A stretch of 64,000 nt of DNA from an uncultured Clostridia bacterium (lineage in GTDB: Bacteria > Bacillota > Clostridia > Oscillospirales > Acutalibacteraceae), in the NCBI GenBank assembly GCA_944384985.1, contig CALWVM010000005.1, positions 1-64,000 on the forward strand. The letters run 5' to 3'. Position 1 is the stretch's first letter. Each line of letters starts with the position of its first letter. The notes beneath the pieces are model-generated. The model did not search any database, was not told the origin of the DNA, and saw nothing but the letters and a program-made list of their open reading frames with translations. Shown in pieces: positions 8,523 to 16,886 of this stretch. A program made the position numbers and the translations under genes.

Positions 8523-8671
8523 GGGATTTTTTTGATAATTCCAAAAATTCATTTGCATTTTGCCCAAAAAAGACACTTTTTTTTGGTGATTCGGTAGATT
8601 GCATCGGGATTTTTCGCCGTTTTTTTGCGTAAAAAAATTGGGCAAAATCACCAGAGCGCCGCCTGCAGCGC

Positions 8672-8699
8672 AAAAAACAGCCGCGGCGTTCCCGCGGCT
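8672..8699 (-). terminator. Intrinsic terminator of the exported Ada-zinc-like gene pair
   Basis: On the minus strand AGCCGCGG, a 5-nt loop and CCGCGGCT are followed by GTTTTTT. It lies about 120 bp after the stop at 8819. Confidence 0.88.
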
Positions 8700-8818
8700 T
8701 CGGCATCATTCGGCAAAACGTACGGCAAGGGACGTCGGACGCAATAGTACGAGAGCAAAACGCTTCATGTCTTTTGTCTTTTTCCCCTTGCCGTTGGCAG
8801 GGTTAACGCCTCTTTCCT

Positions 8819-9235
8819 TTATCCGCAGCAGACGCTGCAATAGGAGTAACCCTCTGAAAGCAGCTGCGGCAGCTGCGATGCATCTACTTCGGCGCGATTC
8901 TCCGCTTTAAGAGATTCGGCATAACGGCAGTCCGCCTTGTGGATCTTTTTGGAGTTGGTGTTGACCACATACTCCGCCGCGGCGGGCTGCGTCTCAATGC
9001 TCTGTATCGGCGTTTGCGTTGTGGGCACAGGCGAGGTAGTCTCCTCTTCATACCAGCGAATGGACGGCACTGTTTCAGCTTCGGCAGGCGCCAAACGATC
9101 CTGCACAGTGCGATTGAGCAGCACCTGATTGCCCAGCAGTACGGCGCCAAGCACCGCACAGACCAGCGCGCATGCCATCAGGATCAAGGGGCGTTCTCCG
9201 AGGAAGTCCGCAAGTTTTTCAAACCCTTTCTTCAT
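8819..9235 (-). CDS. Membrane-anchored protein with Ada-type zinc-binding motif (paralogue 2)
   Basis: A 138-residue protein with an N-terminal membrane segment (about 18-40), a Thr/Pro/Gln-rich linker (about 45-90) and a compact C-terminal domain with NTNSKKIHKADCRYAESL and a terminal CSVCCG. The spacing Cys-(about 30)-Cys-x2-Cys resembles the metal-binding domain of Ada that also occurs at the ends of secreted Firmicute proteins. The domain should face the outside. Function is unknown. ATG 9235 shares ATGA with the stop of the upstream paralogue and follows AAGGGG, so the pair is translationally coupled. Confidence 0.8.
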   Translation of the reverse strand: MKKGFEKLADFLGERPLILMACALVCAVLGAVLLGNQVLLNRTVQDRLAPAEAETVPSIRWYEEETTSPVPTTQTPIQSIETQPAAAEYVVNTNSKKIHKADCRYAESLKAENRAEVDASQLPQLLSEGYSYCSVCCG

Positions 9236-9735
9236 TGCACATACCCCTTGCAGTGCGCGCACATGGAATACCCGTCGTTCAGGTATTCCTCCAGCTGCTC
9301 GGCAGAGATTTCCAGACGGTTTTCTTCTTTCATGTTTTTCACATAGGAACAGTCCGGGCTATGGATCTTTTTAGAATTGGTATTGACCACAAGCACTTCG
9401 GAAAGCTGTGTGGACTTTTCCGTCGTGGTCGTCTGCCGGCGGGTCGTTGCCGTGCGCACCGCCCGGTTGCGCTGTGTTGTCGGTTCAGTCTGCTGTACGC
9501 TGTCCACAGGCGCAGTCGTTTCCGATTCGGTCAAAGGCAATGGAGACTCGTCCGACACTGCGGTAGGCGCCAACGTTTCCGTCACGGTCACTTTGGCTTC
9601 AGAATTCTGCGATTCGGGCAGTGCGTCGAGCGTCGCGCGCAAGGAAAACTGCATGCCGAGCGTACAGCCGAGCAGCACAAATGCCAGTAAAAAGAAAGCG
9701 GCGGTGAACAGGGTCGCGTTCCGTTTCCCATTCAT
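9232..9735 (-). CDS. Membrane-anchored protein with Ada-type zinc-binding motif (paralogue 1)
   Basis: A 167-residue protein built like its downstream neighbour: a membrane segment (about 9-31), a long Ser/Thr/Glu-rich extracellular linker (about 45-110, with a TTRRQTTTTEK stretch) and a C-terminal domain with VVNTNSKKIHSPDCSYV, then CAHCKG. The shared NTNSKKIH-DC core shows a local duplication. Linker composition suggests a flexible stalk across the wall. ATG 9735 follows AAAAGGATG. I cannot assign a substrate or partner. Confidence 0.8.
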   Translation of the reverse strand: MNGKRNATLFTAAFFLLAFVLLGCTLGMQFSLRATLDALPESQNSEAKVTVTETLAPTAVSDESPLPLTESETTAPVDSVQQTEPTTQRNRAVRTATTRRQTTTTEKSTQLSEVLVVNTNSKKIHSPDCSYVKNMKEENRLEISAEQLEEYLNDGYSMCAHCKGYVQ

Positions 9736-9786
9736 CGCCGTCACATCCTTTTGGTAAAAATTTCCAAAGCGAAAGAATATGACAAT

Positions 9787-9815
9787 ATCATACACAATAA
9801 TTTTGCGCTTGTCAC
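9787..9815 (-). promoter_or_regulatory. Promoter of the exported Ada-zinc-like pair
   Basis: GTGACA (9810-9815), 17 bp, TATGAT (9787-9792) on the minus strand; start expected about 45 nt before the ATG at 9735. Confidence 0.65.
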
Positions 9816-9831
9816 AAATTGTGCTTCATTA

Positions 9832-10410
9832 TCACAGAACAGCCGGGCTGCCGTGCAGTTCCAAAACGCTTGCATCGAGGCTCTGTGCTTCACGCCGGTC
9901 ATGTGTCACAAACAAAACGGGTCGGCGCAGCGCTTCCTTCTGCAGCAACGGCAAAAGCGCTGCGCGTAAGCTGTCGTCGAGCCCCTGGAAAGGTTCATCG
10001 AGCAACAGAAAATCGCTGTCATGTGCAAAAGCGCGCGCAAGCGCCACACGCCGGCGCATTCCGCCGCTGAGTTCGGCAGGCTTTGTGTGCAGTTCTTCTC
10101 CGAGTCCCACTTCTTCCAAAGCCCTGCGCGCCGACGCTTCGTCACATACGACGGCAACATTTTGCAGCGCATCGAGCCAAGGCAGCAGACGATCTTCCTG
10201 AAACAAATACGTAAACCGCGCGGGAAAGCCGGTTACCGAACCGCTTTCCGGTTTTTCCAACCCGCACAAAACGCGCAGAAACGTCGTCTTCCCTACGCCG
10301 GAAGCGCCCATCAACGCCGTAACGCCTGAAAACGAGAATGTATGTGTGAAATGCGTAAAAACCGTTTTATCGGCATAGCGGACGCTCACGTCCTGAAAAG
10401 TCACATTCAT
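9832..10410 (-). CDS. ABC importer ATPase, SsuB/TauB type
   Basis: 192-residue nucleotide-binding subunit of an importer. Walker A GASGVGKTT is near residue 35, the signature is LSGGMRRRVALARAF, and Walker B is FLLLDEPF. It is shorter than typical SsuB (about 250) because the region after the H-loop (FVTHDRREA) is trimmed. Its ATG shares one base with the permease stop (TGATG). Last gene of the Crp-SBP-permease-ATPase operon. Confidence 0.88.
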   Translation of the reverse strand: MNVTFQDVSVRYADKTVFTHFTHTFSFSGVTALMGASGVGKTTFLRVLCGLEKPESGSVTGFPARFTYLFQEDRLLPWLDALQNVAVVCDEASARRALEEVGLGEELHTKPAELSGGMRRRVALARAFAHDSDFLLLDEPFQGLDDSLRAALLPLLQKEALRRPVLFVTHDRREAQSLDASVLELHGSPAVL

Positions 10411-11198
10411 CAGACACCCTCCTTTGCAGCCAACGCGGAAATCTTCCCGACGAGAAATACAATCAGGCGTTCAAACAGCATGCTGAGCAGGATAACGACC
10501 AGCGTCCACGCAAACAGATCCGCCGTTTCGAGGTATACTTTCGCATTATAAAGCTGCGCGCCGATGGATTCACGCGGGGTGCTGATGACCTCGGCGGCGA
10601 TCCCCGCTTTCCATGCAAAGCCGATGGCGGTGGTCAAGGACGTCAGCAGCGCCGGCAAAACGCTTGGGAAATAGATATAACGCAGGATTTTGCGTTTGGA
10701 AAGCCTGTACACGCGCGCCATTTCCAAAAGCTGCGGATTGGTCTCGGCAATGCCGGTTGTAAGGTTCGCCCACACGATGGGCAGAACCATTAAGAACGAA
10801 ATGAACACCGGCACGCTTTCCTTTTGCAGCCAGACAAGTGCCAGAATAATAAACGAGACCACGGGTGTGGTCTTGATGACCGTCAGCATAGGCTTAAAAA
10901 CCGCGAGCAGCCATTTGGAGCACGCGGTAAGGACGGCGAGCAAAATCCCGCCGCACACCCCGAGCAGATACCCTTCCATGATCCCGAGCAGGGAGTGCAG
11001 GGCTTTCAACCAAAAATCGCCCGTGCCGAGCAGGGAGAAAAGCCGGGAAAACGTCGCGCGCGGCGACGCAAACAGCACCTCCTGCCCGATGCACAGGCTG
11101 AGTATCTGCCACACGGCAAGCCACACGCACACCGCGAGACCTGTGCGTGCGGCTTTTTTGCCGATAGTCTTTGCTCGGGTTTTCCGATTAGGCGCCAT
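10410..11198 (-). CDS. ABC importer permease, SsuC/TauC type
   Basis: 262-residue integral membrane protein with about six helices and the BPD_transp_1 fold. The EAA-like cytoplasmic loop is visible (MARVYRLSKRKILRYIYFPSVLPALLTS). ATG 11198 overlaps the binding-protein stop by 11 nt; an alternative ATG 12 nt further upstream is possible, since neither has a strong ribosome site, as expected for coupled translation. Confidence 0.88.
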   Translation of the reverse strand: MAPNRKTRAKTIGKKAARTGLAVCVWLAVWQILSLCIGQEVLFASPRATFSRLFSLLGTGDFWLKALHSLLGIMEGYLLGVCGGILLAVLTACSKWLLAVFKPMLTVIKTTPVVSFIILALVWLQKESVPVFISFLMVLPIVWANLTTGIAETNPQLLEMARVYRLSKRKILRYIYFPSVLPALLTSLTTAIGFAWKAGIAAEVISTPRESIGAQLYNAKVYLETADLFAWTLVVILLSMLFERLIVFLVGKISALAAKEGV

Positions 11199-12177
11199 AC
11201 CAGAAATCATCGCCGGGCATGCTGCCGCCGACGGACTGCGGATTGGCGTCAAACAGCACCGTCAAATTGGCGGTTGCAATGTCCCGCATTTCCGTGCCGC
11301 TCTTAAAGGCGATGCTGCAACGCGGGATTGCCTGCTTGGCGACTGCGGCTTTCGGGATCACCCCGTAGGTCTCGCAAAGCGCGGCGGTATCGTCCAGATT
11401 GGTCTGGGTATATTCGATGGACTGCTGGTATTCCGTCAGGAAAGCATCCACAGCCGCTTTGTTCTGTTCCACATAATCTTTACGCGCCACAACACAGCCC
11501 ATTGCGAGCGCTACACCGGAAGCTTTTTCAAATGCTTCGGACAGATCCAGAACGGTTTGCAGCGACTGGTTTTGCGTCAGCGCGGAGGTCACGTTCGGTT
11601 CAGGCAGCAGGTAAAGCGTGGCGTCGTCCGCAGTTGCAGCGGCGGCGAGCGTTGCGACCTCGGCGTGTTCGGAGCGGAATTCCACCGTCACGCTGTCCGT
11701 CAACCCGTTTTGTTCAAGCAGGTAGTTCAAGACATATTCCGGCGTCGCACCCTGCCCCGCCGTTATAATGGTCTTGCCCGCAAGGTCGGAAATGCTCTCG
11801 AGCGGCTGGGTCGAAAGCAGATACAGTGTGCCGAGGGTATTGATGGCAAGCATTTGGATATTGCCTTCAAGCCGGTTGTAAAGCACCGCCGCCACATTCA
11901 GCGGACAAGCGGCAATGTCGTAACTGCCGGCAATCATGCCTGCGGAAACTTCCGTCGGGTCGGTGCAGAGCGTAAAGGTATAGTCGTTTGCCGCGGTGCC
12001 CGCGTCGTCGTCCGCCCAAAGCTTCACGGAACCAATGCCCGTCGGCCCCTTGAGCGTGGCGATCCGCACGGCGACTTTCTGCTGTGCTGCGCCGTCGTCT
12101 GCGGCGTCGTTGCTGCCGCAGGCGGCAAGCGAGAACACCATCAAAAGGCTTAACAGCAATGCGATGGTCTTTTTCAT
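11188..12177 (-). CDS. ABC importer substrate-binding lipoprotein, NMT1/SsuA type
   Basis: 329-residue lipoprotein; signal with lipobox SLAAC, followed by an Asp/Ala-rich linker. The fold is that of periplasmic-binding proteins for nitrate, sulfonate or pyrimidine precursors (VRIATLKGPTGIGSVKLW; DIAACPLNVAAVLYN; GKTIITAGQGATPEY). The ligand cannot be told from sequence; an aromatic or small anionic compound is possible. Start is the ATG at 12177 after AAAGGAAG, not the in-frame TTG two codons earlier. It begins 46 bp after the Crp-type gene, with a small CACGC-TTCG-GCGTG hairpin between. Confidence 0.87.
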   Translation of the reverse strand: MKKTIALLLSLLMVFSLAACGSNDAADDGAAQQKVAVRIATLKGPTGIGSVKLWADDDAGTAANDYTFTLCTDPTEVSAGMIAGSYDIAACPLNVAAVLYNRLEGNIQMLAINTLGTLYLLSTQPLESISDLAGKTIITAGQGATPEYVLNYLLEQNGLTDSVTVEFRSEHAEVATLAAAATADDATLYLLPEPNVTSALTQNQSLQTVLDLSEAFEKASGVALAMGCVVARKDYVEQNKAAVDAFLTEYQQSIEYTQTNLDDTAALCETYGVIPKAAVAKQAIPRCSIAFKSGTEMRDIATANLTVLFDANPQSVGGSMPGDDFWYGA

Positions 12178-12223
12178 AAACAATATCTTCCTTTCACGGT
12201 CACGCCGAAGCGTGCCAAAAAAT

Positions 12224-12862
12224 CTACAAGGTTAATGCAATGGTTTTTCCCTCGTGCCGGAGCTTTCCGGCAGCTGCGAGGCTGTCAAGCGCACGATAGA
12301 TGCCCGCGCGGCTGACATTGATCTGGCGGGAGATCTCCGTGACGTTCACATTGCGGATCTCCCCGCTTTCGCCGCAGATACTCTGCAGATATGCGAACAG
12401 GCGTTCCTCGGCGGTCGGAGCGGTGTATGCCTCGATCTTTCGATTGAGAAAATAAATGCGCTCCGAAAGATACGTGATGTACGCGACGGCGAATTCGCGG
12501 TTCTGCGTCACGAGCGCGTCCACCTTCTCTTTTTCGAGGAAGAGCACCCGGCAGGCGGTTTTGGCGACGATGGAATTTACGAACCCCTCGGCGCGGTTAT
12601 AAAGCGTTACGGTGCCGAACTGCCCGCCGCGCTTTAAGACGCTGACGGTCACATGGTCCTTCATCACCCGTGCTTCGCCGCGCAGCAGCACGCCAATACA
12701 GCGCGCGCGGCTTTCACGCGAAAAGATCAGGTCGTCTTTCCTGTAAGTATGGACATGCACGGGGCCTTCTAACAGCGCGTCGATTTGCTCAAGCGGCAAT
12801 ACTGAAAAAATATTTGCGCCGGAAAGCACCTCGGCGCACTGCTTTTTCAACGCCTCCGTCAT
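12224..12862 (-). CDS. Crp/Fnr-family transcriptional regulator
   Basis: 212 residues: a cyclic-nucleotide-binding-like beta barrel (about 15-125), a dimer helix and a C-terminal winged HTH (VTEISRQINVSRAGIYRALDSL). There is no FNR-type N-terminal cysteine cluster. Effector unknown. It heads the operon for the SsuABC-like importer and diverges from fucO, so both are candidate targets. ATG 12862 follows GAGGCG. Confidence 0.88.
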   Translation of the reverse strand: MTEALKKQCAEVLSGANIFSVLPLEQIDALLEGPVHVHTYRKDDLIFSRESRARCIGVLLRGEARVMKDHVTVSVLKRGGQFGTVTLYNRAEGFVNSIVAKTACRVLFLEKEKVDALVTQNREFAVAYITYLSERIYFLNRKIEAYTAPTAEERLFAYLQSICGESGEIRNVNVTEISRQINVSRAGIYRALDSLAAAGKLRHEGKTIALTL

Positions 12863-12903
12863 ACGTTTCGCCTCAAATCCGTCTCATTTGATACAATAAA
12901 TTG

Positions 12904-12932
12904 AGTATACTATATTTTATTTTCTGCGTCAA
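12904..12932 (-). promoter_or_regulatory. Promoter of the Crp-importer operon
   Basis: TTGACG (12927-12932), 17 bp, TATACT (12904-12909) on the minus strand, about 42 bp from the ATG. Confidence 0.82.
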
Positions 12933-12947
12933 GACGGCGGTGCGACT

Positions 12948-12967
12948 TTTTTACGGCGCTGTAAAAA
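12948..12967. promoter_or_regulatory. Inverted repeat between the Crp-type gene and fucO
   Basis: TTTTTAC-ggcgct-GTAAAAA, perfect 7-bp arms with a 6-bp spacer. It lies upstream of both divergent promoters, 16 bp from the Crp -35 box and 36 bp from the fucO -35 box. This is a plausible activator or repressor site. Confidence 0.55.
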
Positions 12968-13002
12968 TTCGGAAAAATTCATAAAATGTTTGCAAAATGC
13001 TC

Positions 13003-13031
13003 TTGTTTTTTCACGATCCGTTTGATAAAAT
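13003..13031 (+). promoter_or_regulatory. Probable fucO promoter
   Basis: TTGTTT (13003-13008), 17 bp, TAAAAT (13026-13031), 48 bp before the fucO ATG. The weak -35 box fits an activator-dependent promoter. Confidence 0.55.
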
Positions 13032-13079
13032 TTTAACGTAAGCCGCGTTGCGGTGAGATTATATGAAGGAGTGTCATTT

Positions 13080-14228
13080 ATGGCAAACAGATTTATTCTC
13101 AACGAAACTTCCTACCACGGGAAGGGCGCGATCCAACACATTGCGGACGAAGCGATTGCGCGCGGGTTCCACAAGGCATTTCTCTGCTCGGATCCGGACC
13201 TGCTGAAATTCGGTGTTACCAAAAAGGTCACCGACATTCTGGACGCGAAGGGTCTTGCCTACGAGATCTATTCCGACATCAAACCCAACCCCACCATTGA
13301 AAACTGCCAGCACGGTGTGGACGCGTTCAAAGCTTCGGGCGCGGATTACCTGATCGCCATCGGCGGCGGCAGCTCGATGGATACGGCGAAAGCCATCGGC
13401 ATTGTGGCGGCCAACCCCGAATTCTATGACATCCGCAGTCTGGAGGGTACCGCGCCCACCAAGAACAAGGCGGTGCCGATCATCGCTGTCCCCACCACGG
13501 CAGGCACGGCAGCGGAAGTCACCATCAACTATGTCATTACCGATGCGGAAAAGAACCGCAAGATGGTCTGTGTGGACGTGCATGACATCCCCGTTGTCGC
13601 TGTGGTCGATCCGGATATGATGTCCAGCATGCCGAAGGGCCTTACAGCCGCGACCGGCATGGACGCGCTCACCCACGCGATCGAAGGATACATCACCAAA
13701 GGCGCCTGGGCACTTTCCGATATGTTCCACATCAAAGCGGTGGAGATCATTTCGGATTCGCTGCGCGACGCGGTGGCAAACACCCCGGAAGGGCGCGAAA
13801 ACATGGCGCTCGGTCAATACATTGCCGGCATGGGCTTTTCGAACGTCGGCCTTGGCCTTGTGCACTCTATGGCACACCCGCTCGGCGCGCTGTATGACAC
13901 CCCGCACGGTGTGGCAAACGCAATCATCCTGCCGACGGTCATGGCGTACAATGCACCGGCAACCGGCGAGAAGTATCGGGACATTGCCAAGGCAATGGGC
14001 GTGGCCGGCGTAGATGAGATGTCTCTGGAGGACGCGCGCAAAGCGGCGATCGACGCCGTCCGCAAGCTGTCGCAGGATGTGGGCATTCCCGCAGACCTCA
14101 AAGAGATCGTTAAGCCCGAAGACCTCGACTTCCTGGCGCAGTCTGCCTACGACGATGCGTGCCGTCCCGGTAACCCGAGAGACACAAGCGTTGCGGAGAT
14201 CAAGGCGCTGTACGAGTCGCTGATCTAA
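13080..14228 (+). CDS. fucO: Lactaldehyde reductase / 1,2-propanediol oxidoreductase (iron-containing ADH)
   Basis: Cytosolic iron-dependent NAD(H) alcohol dehydrogenase that reduces lactaldehyde to 1,2-propanediol. At 382 residues it matches E. coli FucO closely from the first residues (MANRFILNET). The nucleotide-binding GGGSS is at 95-99; metal ligands Asp195 and His199 lie in GMDALTHAIEGY, with two further His in VHSMAHPLGALYDTPHG. ATG 13080 follows AAGGAG by 8 nt. It stands alone between its promoter and a strong terminator, so it is not in a fucose operon here; it may serve as a general aldehyde sink. Confidence 0.93.
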   Translation: MANRFILNETSYHGKGAIQHIADEAIARGFHKAFLCSDPDLLKFGVTKKVTDILDAKGLAYEIYSDIKPNPTIENCQHGVDAFKASGADYLIAIGGGSSMDTAKAIGIVAANPEFYDIRSLEGTAPTKNKAVPIIAVPTTAGTAAEVTINYVITDAEKNRKMVCVDVHDIPVVAVVDPDMMSSMPKGLTAATGMDALTHAIEGYITKGAWALSDMFHIKAVEIISDSLRDAVANTPEGRENMALGQYIAGMGFSNVGLGLVHSMAHPLGALYDTPHGVANAIILPTVMAYNAPATGEKYRDIAKAMGVAGVDEMSLEDARKAAIDAVRKLSQDVGIPADLKEIVKPEDLDFLAQSAYDDACRPGNPRDTSVAEIKALYESLI

Positions 14229-14246
14229 CCGAAAATAAAATACACA

Positions 14247-14278
14247 AAAAGCGGTATCGCAACTGCGATACCGCTTTT
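14247..14278. terminator. Bidirectional terminator between fucO and degV
   Basis: AAAAGCGGTATCGC, loop AACT, and its exact complement: a 14-bp stem ending in T4 on the plus strand and T4-T5 on the minus strand. It serves the two convergent genes. Confidence 0.92.
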
Positions 14279-14294
14279 CTCATGGCTTGAAAAT

Positions 14295-15185
14295 TTATGC
14301 GCCGCGCTCATCGCCGAAGAAGAACAGCGCAACTGTGCCGGGGCCTGTATGCGCACCGATGACCGTGCCGATGCTGTTGATCATGACCTTGCCGTTTAAG
14401 TTCGGGAACGTCGCTTCCACACGGTCGGCCACAGCGCGGGCGTCCGCTTCGCAGGCCGAATGCGACATAAAACATTTTCCGCTGTAATTCCGCCCGCCGT
14501 CGGCATGTTCCACCATTTTGGCAACGATCTCTTCGATGGCTTTTGCTTTGCCGCGGCATTTCTGGCGCGGAATGAGCTTGCCTTCGTTGTTGACATTCAA
14601 AAGCGGGCAGATCTTAAGCACCGTACCGAAAAAGCCCGCCACAGGCGTCACACGACCGCCCCGGATGTAGCTGGTCAAATCCGTAGAGAAAAACCAGTGG
14701 TGCAGACGCAGCTTATTGGCTTCTACCGCAGCACAGACCTCTTCGGCAGATTTGCCGCTGTCGCGCAGGTCTGCGGCGTAATCGACCAAAAGGCCGTATC
14801 CGGAAGAAGCGGCAAGGGAATCCACAATGTGCAGCTTTGCATCCGGATACTGCTCCAGCAAGGTCTCGCGGGCAATCCGCGCGGAATTCACAGAACCGGA
14901 AAGGCCGCTGGAAAATGCAAGGTGCACCACTTCCCTGCCCTCTTTTAAGAACGGCTCAAAATACTCGATATATTGCTGCACATTGATCTGGGATGTGGTC
15001 GGCTGGGCACCGTCCGCAATGCGCTTGTAGAAATCGTCAAAAGGGATCGTCTGCCCAAGGTCATCGAGATACTCTTTGCCGTCCATCTGAAAATGGAAGC
15101 AGGTAAAATGGATGTCGCGCTCCTCAAAATAGGACAGCGGCAGATCTGCCGTCGAACAACAGGACAAAATAAAATCAGATTGCAT
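14295..15185 (-). CDS. DegV family fatty-acid-binding protein
   Basis: 296-residue FakB/DegV-type protein that binds a fatty acid for phosphorylation by FakA. The N-terminal region has the typical start DFILSCCSTADLP, the lipid-cap motif TTSQIN, and SSGLSGSVNSA. The C-terminal end (IGTVIGAHTGPGTVALFFFG) is diagnostic. ATG 15185 follows AGGAGAAG and lies 23 bp after the hexosaminidase stop, so the two are cotranscribed. The convergent terminator 14247-14278 ends the unit. Confidence 0.92.
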   Translation of the reverse strand: MQSDFILSCCSTADLPLSYFEERDIHFTCFHFQMDGKEYLDDLGQTIPFDDFYKRIADGAQPTTSQINVQQYIEYFEPFLKEGREVVHLAFSSGLSGSVNSARIARETLLEQYPDAKLHIVDSLAASSGYGLLVDYAADLRDSGKSAEEVCAAVEANKLRLHHWFFSTDLTSYIRGGRVTPVAGFFGTVLKICPLLNVNNEGKLIPRQKCRGKAKAIEEIVAKMVEHADGGRNYSGKCFMSHSACEADARAVADRVEATFPNLNGKVMINSIGTVIGAHTGPGTVALFFFGDERGA

Positions 15186-15208
15186 GGGTTTCTTCTCCTA
15201 TGTTGAAA

Positions 15209-16774
15209 TTACGTCGTCTCCTCTTTGGCGCGGAGGCGTTCGCTGATTTGGAATTCTTTGCCGTCGGTGCCGAGATGATATATGGGGAAGCGCTTGACGT
15301 TCCATTTCCGTTTTTCCAAACGCGAATAGTACACGCCTGTTTTGCGCCAGTAGGTCTTCAGCCAAAGCAGACGCTTTTTGAAGTCCTTCCAGCGGCGAAG
15401 CTCCGGATGCGTCCACGCGGCCTCCGCGAGGGCGGCAAGGCGCGGGAACATGGCGAATTGCAGCGCCTGCTCACTGTCGATCCATTCCGACCAGTGCGTG
15501 CATTCGATCCCGCGGACACGCTGCCCCGGTTTGCCGAAGCCGACTTTGGATTCCTTGAATTTATACGCCTTTTTCAACGGGATGTTCGCATAAGAAACAT
15601 CAAAATAGAAAAAGGCATCCGGCGACAAAATAAACTCGCGCTTGTAAGACTGCTGCCGCACGTCGCTGACATTGTGCGCATGCCAATACTGGCACACAAT
15701 GCTTTTGTCAAAGCCGTCGCCGATACAGTCGTTCCAAGCGATGGTGGTTTTTCCGTACTTCTTGACGATCTCGTTGGCGCGGCTCATGAAAAGCCCCTGA
15801 AGCGCTTTACCGTCTTTCAGACCGTTCTCTTCCATCAGCGCGCGGCATTTCGGGCATTTTTCCCAGACCTTGTGCCCTTCGGACGCTTCGTCTCCGCCGA
15901 GATGAAAATAGCGCCCCGGGAACAGCGCGCAAAGCTCACCGAAAAGCTTATCCAGGAAATCATAGACTTCCTCATTACCTGCGCAGAGGATCGTGTCAAA
16001 GACGCCGTTTTCATTTGTGACCTCGACCGGTTCGCCGAAGCAGGAAAGCTGCGGGTATGCCGCAAGAATCGCCGTGGTGTGGCCGGGAATATCAAACTCG
16101 GGGATCACTTCGATTTGCAGCGACGCGGCATAGGCAACGACCTCGCGGATCTCTTCCTGCGTATAGTAGTGGAAGTATTCCCCGCCGCGATGCTCCATCC
16201 CACAGCCTTTGAGCCCGGCATATTTGCGTTTTGCACCGATGGAAACGAGTTCAGGGAATATCTTGCTTTCTACGCGGAATCCCTGGTCGTCGGAAAGATG
16301 CCAGTGCAGCGTGTTGAGCTTGAGCATCGCCATGGAATCAAGCACCCGTTTGACAACATCTTTGCCGAAGAAGTGGCGCGCGTCATCGATCTGCACGCCG
16401 CGGTATGCATATTGTGGTTCATCCGCGATGAACAGCCCCTCGACAGTGGCTTTTCCGTTCTGTTTTTTCGCCTGCATCAGGATCGTGCGCAGGGTGACCG
16501 CACCGTAAAACGCACCCGCCGGGTCGGACGCTTCGATCAAGATGCCGTCATTGGAAACACGCAGGCGGTAGCTTTCCGCCGCCATGCCCTGCGTCTTTTT
16601 GATCTTAATAGCTCCCTCGCCCTGCCGCGGGGTGGTCTTGAGATACGCGGTCAGGTAATTGCCCGCATTTAAAAATTCTTTGGCGCAAAGGACCTGCGTT
16701 CCCTGCGAAACCGTATAACTGCCCGGCGCTTCATCGTACCGGTTGGGTTTGGGTAAAATATTGTACTTCAGCAA
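15209..16774 (-). CDS. Beta-N-acetylhexosaminidase, GH20, cytosolic
   Basis: 521-residue glycosidase that removes terminal GlcNAc/GalNAc. Domains: GH20b-like N-terminal part (about 1-125), then the TIM barrel starting at YRGVQIDDARHFFG. The catalytic Asp-Glu pair is in HLGGDEASEG; EFDIPGHT and the C-terminal WSEWID loop complete the site. There is no signal peptide, so the enzyme probably acts on imported oligosaccharides. The likely start is TTG 16774, 6 nt after GGGAGG; the upstream open frame covers the promoter and is not coding. A DegV protein follows in the same transcript. Confidence 0.9.
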   Translation of the reverse strand: MLKYNILPKPNRYDEAPGSYTVSQGTQVLCAKEFLNAGNYLTAYLKTTPRQGEGAIKIKKTQGMAAESYRLRVSNDGILIEASDPAGAFYGAVTLRTILMQAKKQNGKATVEGLFIADEPQYAYRGVQIDDARHFFGKDVVKRVLDSMAMLKLNTLHWHLSDDQGFRVESKIFPELVSIGAKRKYAGLKGCGMEHRGGEYFHYYTQEEIREVVAYAASLQIEVIPEFDIPGHTTAILAAYPQLSCFGEPVEVTNENGVFDTILCAGNEEVYDFLDKLFGELCALFPGRYFHLGGDEASEGHKVWEKCPKCRALMEENGLKDGKALQGLFMSRANEIVKKYGKTTIAWNDCIGDGFDKSIVCQYWHAHNVSDVRQQSYKREFILSPDAFFYFDVSYANIPLKKAYKFKESKVGFGKPGQRVRGIECTHWSEWIDSEQALQFAMFPRLAALAEAAWTHPELRRWKDFKKRLLWLKTYWRKTGVYYSRLEKRKWNVKRFPIYHLGTDGKEFQISERLRAKEETT

Positions 16775-16852
16775 AACGTTCCTCCCGTGTGTTTCACAAG
16801 ACTTCTGATATGCCGCTGCCAAGACAAGCCGGCCACGGCGGCATGCACAGAC

Positions 16853-16881
16853 ATTATGACAAATCGCACGGGGTTTTGCAA
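16853..16881 (-). promoter_or_regulatory. Promoter of the hexosaminidase-degV unit
   Basis: TTGCAA (16876-16881), 17 bp, CATAAT (16853-16858) on the minus strand; leader about 72 nt. It begins directly after the spoIIR stop. Confidence 0.7.
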
Positions 16882-16886
16882 GCCTT

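Larger units (their letters stand above)
8438..8818. other. Gene-poor interval upstream of the CdaR-type regulator
   Basis: About 380 bp that holds the regulator's promoter and direct repeats, an AT-rich stretch, the intrinsic terminator at 8672-8699 and about 120 bp of trailer of the exported-protein pair. I see no convincing gene; a 20-codon minus-strand frame (8706-8768) lacks a well-placed ribosome site. Confidence 0.6.

Noticed and set aside
8706..8768. 20-codon minus-strand frame MKRFALVLLRPTSLAVRFAE
   Set aside because: The nearest purine-rich site is about 15 nt away and the frame ends just before a terminator; more likely part of the trailer.
8760..8818. Hairpin CCCTTGCC/GGCAGGG as a terminator
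   Set aside because: Bulged stem with no T-tract on the coding strand; the terminator at 8672-8699 is much stronger.
10690..12153. 487-codon plus-strand open frame
   Set aside because: Antisense to the importer permease and binding-protein genes, with no ribosome site or recognisable domain.
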